Source: Providencia vermicola
GTDB lineage: Bacteria; Pseudomonadota; Gammaproteobacteria; Enterobacterales; Enterobacteriaceae
DNA length: 64,000 nt
Direction of reading: 5' to 3'
Assembly: GCF_010748935.1 (NCBI RefSeq)
Contig: NZ_CP048796.1
Coordinates: forward strand, 685,001-749,000
The translations under genes and the position numbers were made by a program. Position 1 is the first letter of the stretch. Each line of letters starts with the position of its first letter. The notes under the pieces were generated by a model, which worked only from the letters and a program-made list of their open reading frames with translations, did no database searches and had not been told where the DNA came from. Positions 55,839-64,000 of this stretch are shown here, piece after piece.

Positions 55839-56310
55839 CATTTGTCAATGGATTTGTGCAAATAAACGTCGTGTACATCGACGCATGTGCGGTTGTGAAT
55901 GGTGCAAGATTCTACCAGCAAATGCTAGAGGAATACAGATCTTCACACGAAAAAAAGCGTATTTGATGACACATAATAAAAAAAATTTTTACTGAAAAAA
56001 TTTTTGAGGTGAAGATAATAGCGACGGGTATGATTATTGAACAAAAATTGGTTATTTGTTATCCATTGATAACAATAGGTTGCATAAGTCTGTACGAAAG
56101 TCAGAAAAATTTACGATTTTTCGAGACCTCAGCGCAATTTTGTTGTATTGATAATCCATTGGTTATCCCTATATTTTGATCTTTATATTCGCGATAGAGA
56201 ATTTTGACCAGTTAAAAGTCATTAAGCAGTACGGTTTATCTGGGCCAAAAGCTCCCTTTAAGTGATATTTTGATCAAAAAATGGCGATTGAATGCAACCT
56301 TTTACGAACT
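55839..56310. other. rpsT-ribF divergent intergenic region
   Basis: About 470 AT-rich bases without a credible gene. Two near copies of AAAAAATTTTT lie about 17 bases apart near 55978-56005. rpsT promoters must lie here on the minus strand but I cannot place them with confidence. A 69-codon frame at 55786-55995 has no ribosome site and covers the rpsT leader, so it is not counted. Confidence 0.35.
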
Positions 56311-56314
56311 TGGG

Positions 56315-56343
56315 TTAACCTTAAGCGTCGTACAAGGTATAAT
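56315..56343 (+). promoter_or_regulatory. ribF promoter
   Basis: TTAACC (56315-56320), 17 bases, TATAAT (56338-56343), giving a start about 22 bases before the ribF ATG. Confidence 0.65.
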
Positions 56344-56372
56344 CCAGCAATTTCCTCGGTATTGAGCCTGTT

Positions 56373-57311
56373 ATGGAGCTAATTCGCGGTATACAAAATA
56401 TCCGGGCGCACCATCATGGTTGCGTGCTGACTATTGGTAATTTTGATGGTGTCCATCGTGGGCATCAGGCTTTACTTCAAAATTTGAAGCAAAAAGGTGA
56501 GCAGTTGGGGTTACCCACTGTTGTGATGATTTTTGAACCACAACCTCTTGAGTTTTTTATCGGTGACAAAGCACCTGCTCGTCTGACTCGTTTACGAGAT
56601 AAAGTGAAATACTTGGCTGATAGTGGGATTGACTACCTACTATGTGTTGAGTTCAATCAACACTTTGCCTCTTTAACACCCGATGAGTTTGTTGCAGAGT
56701 TACTGGTAAAAAAACTGGGCGTGAAATATCTCGCTATTGGCGATGATTTTCGTTTTGGCAAGAATCGCATGGGAGATTTTGCTTTCCTACAGCAAGCAGG
56801 CAATCAGTATGGATTTGAAGTCGCGGATACTGAAAGTTTTTGTGATTCAGGGCTACGTATCAGTAGTACTGCGATTCGCAAAGCAATACAAGATAACGAT
56901 CTGGCATTAGCGGAAACGTTATTAGGCCACCCATATCGTATCAGTGGACGCGTTGTTCATGGAAATCAACTTGGGCGTACTATTGGTTTCCCGACGGCTA
57001 ATTTGCCGTTAAAACGATTAGTCACACCAGTGACGGGTGTGTATGCTGTAGAAGTTTATGGTTTAGGGGAGAAGCCTCTACCCGGCGTGGCAAATATTGG
57101 TACTAGACCAACAGTATCTGGTAAAGGCCAACAATTAGAAGTTCATCTAATTGATGCCAATATGGATTTATATGGACGTCATATTGATGTCGTGTTACGT
57201 AAGAAGTTACGTGACGAACAGCGGTTTGCTTCATTAGACGCGCTTAAGGAGCAAATTGCTAAAGATGTGATTGTGGCTAGAGATTACTTAGCTGCAACGA
57301 ATGTCAGATAA
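56373..57311 (+). CDS. ribF: Bifunctional riboflavin kinase / FAD synthetase
   Basis: Makes FMN and then FAD from riboflavin. 312 residues (E. coli 313). The N-terminal FAD synthetase nucleotidyltransferase domain has TIGNFDGVHRGH at about 20-31 and RISSTAIRKAI at about 165; the C-terminal riboflavin kinase domain from about 185 has GRTIGFPTANLPL and VANIGTRPTV. The promoter just upstream leaves a leader of about 20 bases. First gene of the ribF-ileS-lspA-fkpB-ispH series, 28 bases before ileS. Confidence 0.97.
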   Translation: MELIRGIQNIRAHHHGCVLTIGNFDGVHRGHQALLQNLKQKGEQLGLPTVVMIFEPQPLEFFIGDKAPARLTRLRDKVKYLADSGIDYLLCVEFNQHFASLTPDEFVAELLVKKLGVKYLAIGDDFRFGKNRMGDFAFLQQAGNQYGFEVADTESFCDSGLRISSTAIRKAIQDNDLALAETLLGHPYRISGRVVHGNQLGRTIGFPTANLPLKRLVTPVTGVYAVEVYGLGEKPLPGVANIGTRPTVSGKGQQLEVHLIDANMDLYGRHIDVVLRKKLRDEQRFASLDALKEQIAKDVIVARDYLAATNVR

Positions 57312-57339
57312 TTTAGCGGAAAAATGGAACTGAGAATCG

Positions 57340-60150
57340 ATGAGTGACTATAAAAATACCCTGAATCTACCAGAAACAGGGTTTCCAATGCGTGGCGATC
57401 TCGCTAAACGCGAACCACAAATGTTAGAACGTTGGTACAAAGAAGGTTTGTATCAAGCTATCCGTCAGGCAAAATTAGGTAAGAAAACGTTTATTTTGCA
57501 TGATGGCCCTCCGTATGCTAACGGTAGTATTCATATTGGTCACTCAGTTAACAAAATTCTCAAAGACATTATTATTAAATCCAAAGGGTTGGCGGGATAT
57601 GATTCCCCATACATCCCTGGTTGGGATTGCCATGGTTTACCTATTGAACATAAAGTTGAGCAAATAGTCGGTAAGCCAGGGGAAAAAGTTTCCGCCGCTG
57701 AATTTCGCGCACAATGCCGTCAATATGCGAAAGAGCAAATTGAAGGCCAAAAAGCTGACTTTATTCGCCTTGGTGTTTTGGGTGAGTGGGATAAGCCGTA
57801 TCTGACGATGGACTTCAAAACAGAAGCAAATATTATCAGAGCCTTAGGGAAAACTATCGCGAATGGTCATCTAGTGAAAGGGGCAAAACCTGTTCACTGG
57901 TGTACAGCTTGTGGTTCTTCACTCGCCGAAGCAGAAGTGGAATACTATGATAAAACGTCACCCTCTATCTTTGTGCGCTTCCCTGCGATAGATAGTCATG
58001 CGGTGTACGAAAAATTCGGTGTGGCGGGCGATAAAACGCCAGCGTTAGTTATTTGGACAACAACGCCTTGGACGTTACCCGCGAACCGCGCTATCTCACT
58101 GAACCCTGAGTTTAAATACCAGTTAGTTGAAGCCAATGGCGAAGTGGTTATCCTTGCTGCTGATCTCGTTGAAGATGTCATGAAAACAGCGGGCATTGAG
58201 TCTTGGAAGGTGCTAGGTGAATGTGAAGGTAGTGCCCTTGAATTATTGCGCTTCCAGCATCCATTTATGGGCTTTGATGTTCCTGCTATCTTAGGTGATC
58301 ACGTAACCTTAGATGCAGGTACAGGGGCAGTACATACTGCACCGGGACATGGTCCTGAAGACTATGTCGTCGGTCAAAAATATGGTCTAGAAACGGCGAA
58401 CCCAGTCGGTCCCGATGGTTGCTTCCTTGCGAACACATACCCAACATTAGATGGTGTGTTCATCTTCAAGGCTAACGATGTCATTGTTGAATTACTCAAA
58501 GAAAAAGGCGCATTGCTGTATAAGCAAGCAATTTCACATAGCTATCCATGCTGCTGGCGTCACAAAACGCCGGTTATTTTCCGTGCTACACCACAATGGT
58601 TTATTGGCATGGATAAAAACGGTTTACGTGAGCAATCATTAAAAGAGATTGATATCGTTCAGTGGATCCCTGGTTGGGGTCGTGCACGTATTGAAGCCAT
58701 GGTTGAAAATCGCCCTGACTGGTGTATCTCTCGTCAGCGTACTTGGGGGACCCCGATGTCGCTGTTCGTGCATAAAGACACTGAAGAGTTACATCCTCGC
58801 ACGTTGGAGTTGATGGAAGAAGTCGCTAAACGTGTTGAAGTGGATGGTATCCAAGCATGGTGGGATCTGGATCCAGCAGAACTATTAGGTGATGAAGCTG
58901 AAATCTACCGTAAAGTGCCAGACACATTAGACGTATGGTTTGACTCAGGGTCGACCCACTTTGCCGTTGTGGATGCGCGCCCAGAGTATCATGGTAACTC
59001 AGCCGACATGTACCTTGAAGGTTCAGACCAACATCGTGGCTGGTTTATGTCGTCATTAATGCTGTCAACAGCGATGAAAGGTAAAGCACCTTATCGTCAA
59101 GTACTGACGCATGGTTTTACTGTCGATGGTCAAGGTCGTAAGATGTCCAAATCTTTGGGCAATACGATCAGTCCACAGGATGTGATGAATAAACTGGGTG
59201 CGGATATTTTACGTTTATGGGTAGCATCAACAGATTACACTGGTGAAATTGCAGTGTCTGATGAAATCTTAAAACGTGCCGCTGATTCTTACCGCCGTAT
59301 TCGTAACACCGCGCGCTTCTTACTTGCTAACTTAAATGGCTTTAATCCTGAAACGGATATGGTGAAGCCTGAAGAGATGGTGACGTTGGATAGATGGGCG
59401 GTGGGACGTGCGCTAGAAGCACAAAAAGAGATCACAAAAGCGTATGATGAATATGATTTCTTATCCGTCATTCAGCGTTTAATGCATTTCTGTTCTATCG
59501 AAATGGGCTCTTTCTATCTGGATATCATTAAAGATCGCCAATATACTGCGAAAAGTGACAGCTTAGCGCGTCGTAGCTGCCAAACTGCACTATTCCATAT
59601 CGCGGAAGCGCTTGTTCGTTGGATTGCACCTGTGCTTTCTTTCACCGCGGATGAAATATGGAACGAATTGCCGGGTGAGCGTGCTAAGTTTGTATTAACT
59701 GAAGAATGGTATGATGCCTTGTTTGGCTTAGCGGCATCTGAAGAGATGAACGATAACTTCTGGGCTGAATTGCTCGCTGTTCGTGGTGAAGTGAACAAAG
59801 TTCTTGAACAAGCTCGTGCGGATAAACACATTGGTGGTTCGTTAGAAGCCTCTGTTGTCTTGTATGCAGATAAAGATCTAGCCGCTAAACTGAACAGTTT
59901 ATCAGATGAATTACGCTTTGTTCTTTTGACCTCTCAAGCTTCCGTTGTTGATATTGCGTCAGCGCCAGCGGATGCACAGGCGTCTGAACTGAGTGGTTTA
60001 AAAATTGGCTTTAGCAAAGCTTCCGGTGAGAAATGTCCTCGCTGTTGGCATTATGCTAATGATGTAGGTTCCGTTGCGGATCACCCTGAACTGTGTGGTC
60101 GCTGTGTCACTAACGTAGCCGGAAACGGTGAAATACGTAAATTTGCATAA
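57340..60150 (+). CDS. ileS: Isoleucyl-tRNA synthetase
   Basis: Class I synthetase, 936 residues (E. coli 938). HIGH motif in [11 protein letters not shown] at about 58-68; the CP1 editing insert at about 200-400 with [13 protein letters not shown] and [21 protein letters not shown] in [10 protein letters not shown] at about 603; the anticodon-binding helical domain; and a C-terminal zinc site (CPRCWHY, CGRC) at about 901-925. The bacterial, mupirocin-sensitive-type arrangement. Its stop overlaps the lspA start as TAATG. Confidence 0.98.
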   Translation: MSDYKNTLNLPETGFPMRGDLAKREPQMLERWYKEGLYQAIRQAKLGKKTFILHDGPPYANGSIHIGHSVNKILKDIIIKSKGLAGYDSPYIPGWDCHGLPIEHKVEQIVGKPGEKVSAAEFRAQCRQYAKEQIEGQKADFIRLGVLGEWDKPYLTMDFKTEANIIRALGKTIANGHLVKGAKPVHWCTACGSSLAEAEVEYYDKTSPSIFVRFPAIDSHAVYEKFGVAGDKTPALVIWTTTPWTLPANRAISLNPEFKYQLVEANGEVVILAADLVEDVMKTAGIESWKVLGECEGSALELLRFQHPFMGFDVPAILGDHVTLDAGTGAVHTAPGHGPEDYVVGQKYGLETANPVGPDGCFLANTYPTLDGVFIFKANDVIVELLKEKGALLYKQAISHSYPCCWRHKTPVIFRATPQWFIGMDKNGLREQSLKEIDIVQWIPGWGRARIEAMVENRPDWCISRQRTWGTPMSLFVHKDTEELHPRTLELMEEVAKRVEVDGIQAWWDLDPAELLGDEAEIYRKVPDTLDVWFDSGSTHFAVVDARPEYHGNSADMYLEGSDQHRGWFMSSLMLSTAMKGKAPYRQVLTHGFTVDGQGRKMSKSLGNTISPQDVMNKLGADILRLWVASTDYTGEIAVSDEILKRAADSYRRIRNTARFLLANLNGFNPETDMVKPEEMVTLDRWAVGRALEAQKEITKAYDEYDFLSVIQRLMHFCSIEMGSFYLDIIKDRQYTAKSDSLARRSCQTALFHIAEALVRWIAPVLSFTADEIWNELPGERAKFVLTEEWYDALFGLAASEEMNDNFWAELLAVRGEVNKVLEQARADKHIGGSLEASVVLYADKDLAAKLNSLSDELRFVLLTSQASVVDIASAPADAQASELSGLKIGFSKASGEKCPRCWHYANDVGSVADHPELCGRCVTNVAGNGEIRKFA

Positions 60151-60650
60151 TGAAGAAACCTATTTGTTCTACTGGATTGCGCTGGCTGTGGTTAACCGTT
60201 GTATTGATAGCATTGGATTTAGGCATCAAACAGTTAGTCTTGAAAGAGATGACGCTGTATGATGCGCATCCAGTCATGCCTTATCTCAATTTAATGTATG
60301 CACAGAACTTCGGTGCTGCATTTAGCTTTCTTGCTGATGAGGGCGGCTGGCAACGCTGGTTCTTTGCTGGGGTAGCCATCGCGATATCTATCATCCTAAT
60401 GGTGATGATGTATCGCCAAAGTGCGCAAAAACGCTTAAGCAATATTGCGTATGCGCTAATTATCAGTGGAGCAATTGGTAATCTTAGTGACCGGTTGATG
60501 CACGGTTTCGTTGTCGATTATATTGATTTTTATATTGGTAATTGGCATTACCCAACATTCAACCTTGCAGATATTGCGATTTGTATTGGTGCTGCTTTAG
60601 TGATCTTAGAGGGTTTCTTACCGGATAAGGACAAAAAGAAAGCAAATTAA
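60150..60650 (+). CDS. lspA: Lipoprotein signal peptidase
   Basis: Inner-membrane aspartyl protease (signal peptidase II) that trims prolipoproteins after lipidation. 166 residues, four membrane helices. Catalytic aspartates in [13 protein letters not shown] at about 115-122 and FNLADIAIC at about 141. It overlaps ileS by one base (TAATG), so coupled. Its clients would include the BON lipoprotein and, if the lipobox is used, the PqqL-like protease in this window. Confidence 0.97.
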   Translation: MKKPICSTGLRWLWLTVVLIALDLGIKQLVLKEMTLYDAHPVMPYLNLMYAQNFGAAFSFLADEGGWQRWFFAGVAIAISIILMVMMYRQSAQKRLSNIAYALIISGAIGNLSDRLMHGFVVDYIDFYIGNWHYPTFNLADIAICIGAALVILEGFLPDKDKKKAN

Positions 60651-60665
60651 CTGATATAATAACCC

Positions 60666-60696
60666 TCAGCCCGGTTTTGCCGGGCTGATTTTTATC
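60666..60696 (+). terminator. Hairpin between lspA and fkpB
   Basis: TCAGCCCGG and CCGGGCTGA form a perfect 9-bp stem with a TTTTG loop, followed by TTTTTATC. It should stop much of the transcription from ileS-lspA, so fkpB-ispH depend on read-through or their own promoter. Confidence 0.85.
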
Positions 60697-60717
60697 ATAG
60701 CAAAATAGGTTCGATTT

Positions 60718-61188
60718 ATGTCTACTCAGGTACAACCGCACAGTGCCGTATTACTGCATTTCACCTTGAAATTAGAAGATGGTTCAACGGCGGATTCTTC
60801 ACTTAGTCAGGGGAAACCTGCATTATTTAGTTTAGGTAATGGCTCGCTTTCTCCTGAGTTAGAAGCGCAGCTATTGGGGCTAAATGTCGGTGAGAAGAAA
60901 AGTTTTTCTTTGCCAGGAGATACCGTATTCGGTAAGCATAATCCTGATTTAATTCAATACTTTTCATTACGTGATTTCACTGAAACAGGGATACCTGAGA
61001 TAGGGACTATTATGCTTTTTTCTGCAATGAATGGCAGTGAAATGCCAGGGGTAGTAAAATCAATAGAAGGTGAGTCAGTCACTATTGATTTTAATCACCC
61101 GTTAGCAGAGCAAGAAATCACTTTTGATATTGAAGTACTTGAAATTGACCCGCAATTGGAGAGTCAAAATGCAAATATTAATGGCTAA
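60718..61188 (+). CDS. fkpB: FKBP-type peptidyl-prolyl isomerase FkpB (SlpA)
   Basis: 156 residues. An FKBP fold with the insert-in-flap arrangement of Slp[21 protein letters not shown] at the N terminus, [20 protein letters not shown] at about 45, and [19 protein letters not shown] near the end. A cytoplasmic proline isomerase and chaperone that can bind ribosomes. ispH begins inside its last 20 bases, so the two are co-translated. Confidence 0.95.
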   Translation: MSTQVQPHSAVLLHFTLKLEDGSTADSSLSQGKPALFSLGNGSLSPELEAQLLGLNVGEKKSFSLPGDTVFGKHNPDLIQYFSLRDFTETGIPEIGTIMLFSAMNGSEMPGVVKSIEGESVTIDFNHPLAEQEITFDIEVLEIDPQLESQNANING

Positions 61189-62122
61189 CCCTCGTGGCTT
61201 TTGTGCAGGGGTAGACCGCGCAATCAGTATTGTAGAAAGAGCACTTGAGCTTTATGGTGCCCCTATTTATGTACGTCATGAAGTGGTTCATAACCGTTAT
61301 GTGGTGGATGATCTACGTCAGCGCGGTGCTATTTTTATTGAAGAGATCTCTGAAGTACCCGATGGTTCTATCCTTATTTTTTCCGCTCACGGTGTTTCAC
61401 AAGCGATCCGCCAAGAAGCACGTTCACGTGATTTAACGATGCTATTTGATGCTACCTGCCCATTGGTCACGAAAGTGCATATGGAAGTAGCGCGTGCGAG
61501 CCGAAAAGGCAAAGAAGCCATCTTGATTGGTCATGCAGGTCATCCTGAAGTTGAAGGTACCATGGGGCAGTATAACAACCCTGAAGGTGGAATGTACCTT
61601 GTTGAGTGCCCAGAAGATGTTTGGAAACTACAAGTGAAAGATGAAAACAACTTGTGTTTTATGACGCAAACAACGCTTTCTGTTGATGATACCTCAGATG
61701 TTATCGATGCTTTAACACAACGTTTTCCAAGTATTGTTGGACCACGTAAAGATGATATTTGCTATGCGACAACTAACCGACAAGAAGCCGCCCGTGAACT
61801 TGCCGAACGTGCTGACATTGTGCTGGTTGTTGGCTCGAAAAACTCATCGAACTCAAACCGCTTGGCAGAGTTAGCCTCTCGGATGAAAAAGCCGGCTTAT
61901 CTAATTGATGGCGCAGAAGATATTAAAACTGAGTGGCTATCTGATAAAAATATTATCGGTTTAACAGCGGGAGCTTCGGCGCCGGATATTCTAGTTCGTC
62001 AGGTTATCGATAAGCTTCAAGAACTTGGTGCGAATGAGGTAGTGGAACTACAAGGCCGTGAAGAAAACATCGTGTTTGAAGTGCCTAAAGAGCTACGTGT
62101 TGAAGTCAAACAAATTAGCTAA
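61169..62122 (+). CDS. ispH: 4-hydroxy-3-methylbut-2-enyl diphosphate reductase
   Basis: Last step of the MEP isoprenoid pathway, an iron-sulfur enzyme of 317 residues. The ATG at 61169 ([15 protein letters not shown]) behind TTGGAGAG is used; the frame is open 45 bases upstream inside fkpB. Cluster cysteines are in [10 protein letters not shown] at about 12, DATCPLVTK at about 96, and [11 protein letters not shown] at about 197. [10 protein letters not shown] and HGVSQAI supply substrate-site histidines. Overlaps fkpB by 20 bases; a HAD gene follows after 5 bases. Confidence 0.98.
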   Translation: MQILMANPRGFCAGVDRAISIVERALELYGAPIYVRHEVVHNRYVVDDLRQRGAIFIEEISEVPDGSILIFSAHGVSQAIRQEARSRDLTMLFDATCPLVTKVHMEVARASRKGKEAILIGHAGHPEVEGTMGQYNNPEGGMYLVECPEDVWKLQVKDENNLCFMTQTTLSVDDTSDVIDALTQRFPSIVGPRKDDICYATTNRQEAARELAERADIVLVVGSKNSSNSNRLAELASRMKKPAYLIDGAEDIKTEWLSDKNIIGLTAGASAPDILVRQVIDKLQELGANEVVELQGREENIVFEVPKELRVEVKQIS

Positions 62123-62127
62123 GGCGA

Positions 62128-62868
62128 GTGACCTTAGCGACTAATAATACCTCTGATCTGCTGATTGAAAGCAGCTCAGAGGAAGGCATCGTTTTGGAGT
62201 CTTCAGTCGTGTCTAATAATACCGACCATTCAGTTAATGTACTCTCTGTTTTTGATTTCGATGGCACATTAACGTACCACGATAGTTTTATTCCATTTTT
62301 GAAGTTTGTTTTTGGCAAATACCGTTTTTCTCGCAAGATTATTAAATTAGTTTTACCGACTCTGCAATGTGCGAGAAGAAAGCTTACCCGTGATGAATTA
62401 AAAGAAGTGCTAATTAAAACCTTTCTGACTGGGGTTGATGAAAAATGGCTGAGAGAAAAAGCAGAGCAATTTTGTGAAATTTATTGGCCTAAACTAATGC
62501 GCCCTGAAGGGGTGTTAGGTGTTGCCGCTGAAGTAGAGAGCGGTGCTGAGGTGACGATTTGTTCTGCCTCCCCTTCTTTGGTGCTTAAACCTTTTGCCAG
62601 AAGACTGGGAATAAAACTGATTAGTACCGAACTTGAAATTGTCGATGGGAAATTAACCGGTAACCTTGTTGGACAAAACTGTCGTCGAGAACAAAAAGTT
62701 AAACGCTTAGAACAAGTGTATGGTGATTTAACCCAGTATCATTTACGCGCTTGGGGGGATACTCGTGGGGATTTTGAATTATTGCAAGCCGCTCAAGATG
62801 CGCATTGGCGTCATTTCCATAAAAAGCATTATCACTACAAGCACCGACAGGTAGTCGCGAAAGATTAA
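62128..62868 (+). CDS. HAD-IB family hydrolase
   Basis: 246 residues if the GTG at 62128 is used. A second GTG at 62209 has a better-placed GGAG and begins 13 residues before the HAD core, so the true protein may be about 219 residues; the extra N terminus is Ser/Glu-rich. Motif I DFDGTLTYHD, motif II CSASPS, and motif III/IV region GDTRGDFELL place it in the SerB-like HAD subfamily IB. The mostly helical cap (FLKFVFGKYRFSRKIIKLVL) resembles bacterial HAD-IB phosphatases, including some lipid-phosphate phosphatases. The tail is His-rich (HWRHFHKKHYHYKHRQ). Five bases after ispH; substrate unknown. Confidence 0.85.
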   Translation: MTLATNNTSDLLIESSSEEGIVLESSVVSNNTDHSVNVLSVFDFDGTLTYHDSFIPFLKFVFGKYRFSRKIIKLVLPTLQCARRKLTRDELKEVLIKTFLTGVDEKWLREKAEQFCEIYWPKLMRPEGVLGVAAEVESGAEVTICSASPSLVLKPFARRLGIKLISTELEIVDGKLTGNLVGQNCRREQKVKRLEQVYGDLTQYHLRAWGDTRGDFELLQAAQDAHWRHFHKKHYHYKHRQVVAKD

Positions 62869-62881
62869 TGGCACTACTTAC

Positions 62882-62913
62882 CAGCCTATTGAGAAGTCAT
62901 TTTCAACAGGCTG
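62882..62913. terminator. Convergent HAD/terC hairpin
   Basis: CAGCCTATTGA and TCAACAGGCTG pair over 11 bases with one mismatch, between convergent stops. Confidence 0.5.
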
Positions 62914-62938
62914 ATAATTTTGCTTCAAAGTGATTACA

Positions 62939-63964
62939 CTAGAGTTTCTTCTTCTTTGGCAATAGCACACTGGCCATCACGCCTAACGCTAACACACCAA
63001 GCACAACCCATAAACTCATGTTTGTTGAAATGCTATAGCCATGCTGCCACAAGTGATCTGTTGCATTTAAGCCCAGTTTAATTGCGATAAAAAACAGCAG
63101 TATGACAACGGCTTTTTCGAGATAGACCAAATATTGTTTTAGTGCTTCAAGCACAAAATAGAGTGTACGTAGACCGAGTATGGCAAACATCATCGCGCTG
63201 TAAACAATTAATGGCTCACGGCTGACTGCAATAATTGCAGGCACAGAATCAAAGGCAAACATGACATCCGATAATTCAATAATCGCGACACACAACAGTA
63301 GTGGAGTCGCGTAATAGGTTGCTTTACTGTTTCTCCCTATCATGATGTCTTTATTTTCAGGTTTACTGAGCTCAGTATCGACCTCTTTTTGGGTGAGTAA
63401 AAAAGCATGCCCTTGAATTTTAGGCCATAAAGGAAAAAAGCGTTTAACCAAACGATAGGCAAGATGTTGGGAGTAATCTTCGATCTTCTCTTCCACTTTT
63501 TGATTTTTTAGCATCATTACAGCTGACCATGCAACAACGAGTGCAAAAATCATTTCAACATAAGGCCCTAAGCTGAGAAGTCCTGTACCGATGGCGACAA
63601 AAATACCTCGAAAGACCATTGCCCCGATAACTCCCCAGTACAAAATGCGATGTCGATAATGATCTGGTACCGAGAACCATGAAAAGATAGCCATCATTAA
63701 AAATAAGTTATCTATAGAAAGGACTTTTTCTAGTACGTAGCCGGTAATAAATAAACTAGCGGTTTCTGAGCCATGATGAAAATATAAGAATGCTGCAAAA
63801 GCCATCGCAATCAGAATCCAAAAAAGGGACCAGAAAATGGCATTTTTGAGTGTAATGGGGCGGTCGGAACGGTGCATGAATAAATCGATCGCAATCGCTG
63901 CGATGGCTAATATCACAAAGACCGTAACGGTTTCTGTGGGAAAGCCAATATGTGTGGAAACCAT
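62939..63964 (-). CDS. terC: TerC-family integral membrane protein
   Basis: 341 residues, eight to nine hydrophobic helices. TerC hallmarks are the paired acidic segments EKVLSIDNLFLMM at about 82 and ELSDVMFAFDSVPA at about 228, each with membrane Asp. The N terminus MVSTHIGFPTETV and overall wording fit TerC of ter operons better than Alx/YgjT. TerC/Alx proteins are tied to metal handling (Mn export, metalation of secreted proteins) and, with TerB/D/E, tellurite resistance. No ter gene follows it on the minus strand; whether terB precedes it lies outside the window. The start is supported by TAGGGATTATT before ATG. Confidence 0.88.
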   Translation of the reverse strand: MVSTHIGFPTETVTVFVILAIAAIAIDLFMHRSDRPITLKNAIFWSLFWILIAMAFAAFLYFHHGSETASLFITGYVLEKVLSIDNLFLMMAIFSWFSVPDHYRHRILYWGVIGAMVFRGIFVAIGTGLLSLGPYVEMIFALVVAWSAVMMLKNQKVEEKIEDYSQHLAYRLVKRFFPLWPKIQGHAFLLTQKEVDTELSKPENKDIMIGRNSKATYYATPLLLCVAIIELSDVMFAFDSVPAIIAVSREPLIVYSAMMFAILGLRTLYFVLEALKQYLVYLEKAVVILLFFIAIKLGLNATDHLWQHGYSISTNMSLWVVLGVLALGVMASVLLPKKKKL

Positions 63965-64000
63965 AATAATCCCTAAACAATGGTAATTACCTAATAAGCT

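Noticed and set aside
55786-55995. 69-codon ORF between rpsT and ribF, at the place of E. coli yaaY
   Set aside because: It runs antisense through the rpsT leader, lacks a ribosome site, and shows no resemblance to YaaY.
1-64000. CRISPR arrays, prophage, insertion sequences, tRNA or rRNA genes
   Set aside because: No direct repeats with spacers, no transposase, integrase or phage proteins, and no tRNA-like cloverleaf or rRNA segment recognised.

Overview
This window is a stretch of enterobacterial core chromosome with few additions. Its gene order follows the end and start of the E. coli K-12 map: prfC, osmY-like, yjjU, yjjV, deoCABD, ytjB, serB, radA, nadR, ettA, slt, trpR, yjjX, gpmB, rob, creA, arcA, thrLABC, yaaA, talB, mog, satP, dnaKJ, nhaAR, rpsT, ribF, ileS, lspA, fkpB, ispH. 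The DNA is AT-rich. The protein sequences, a CcmA-type bactofilin beside slt (known from Proteus mirabilis) and a TerC-type membrane protein suggest Morganellaceae, most likely Providencia. The genus is an inference; Enterobacterales is near certain.

Layout. 1-5.1 kb: end of a tartrate/D-malate dehydrogenase gene, prfC, a single-BON lipoprotein, yjjU-yjjV. 5.2-11.5 kb: a nucleoside salvage block, a NupX-like transporter followed by deoC-deoA-deoB-deoD. Both promoters carry CRP sites spaced exactly 52 bp, as in E. coli deoP2/CytR promoters. 11.6-22.1 kb: an accessory block between deoD and ytjB-serB. It holds a GNAT enzyme and a seven-component iron-acquisition locus: FecI-type sigma factor, FecR-type regulator, STN-bearing TonB-dependent receptor, SbmA/YddA-type ABC protein, PqqL/FusC-type M16 protease with a lipoprotein signal, and a divergent dedicated TonB. 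Two Fur-box-like sites lie inside it. It resembles the Fus (ferredoxin uptake) system with a Fec-type surface-signalling switch added, and is the most interesting system here.

22-37 kb: housekeeping genes (serB, radA, nadR, ettA, slt, trpR, yjjX, gpmB, rob, creA, arcA) with the low-GC ccmA gene between ettA and slt. Two palindromic noncoding elements lie after trpR and between gpmB and rob. 37.4-42.4 kb: the thr operon with an intact leader peptide and attenuator. 42.5-43.3 kb: two tandem genes for small secreted proteins made largely of Gly-Gly-Asn repeats, with no function I can assign. 43.6-48.4 kb: aldo-keto reductase, yaaA, talB, a doubtful small ORF, mog, satP. 48.4-51.9 kb: dnaK-dnaJ behind two sigma-32 promoters. 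51.9-64 kb: an EamA transporter, nhaA-nhaR, rpsT, ribF-ileS-lspA-fkpB-ispH-HAD hydrolase, and terC.

Two natural variants stand out in otherwise ordinary genes: TrpR has Val at position 77 (the E. coli AV77 super-repressor residue), and DnaK has Ile in place of the conserved Thr of its GGxTR motif.
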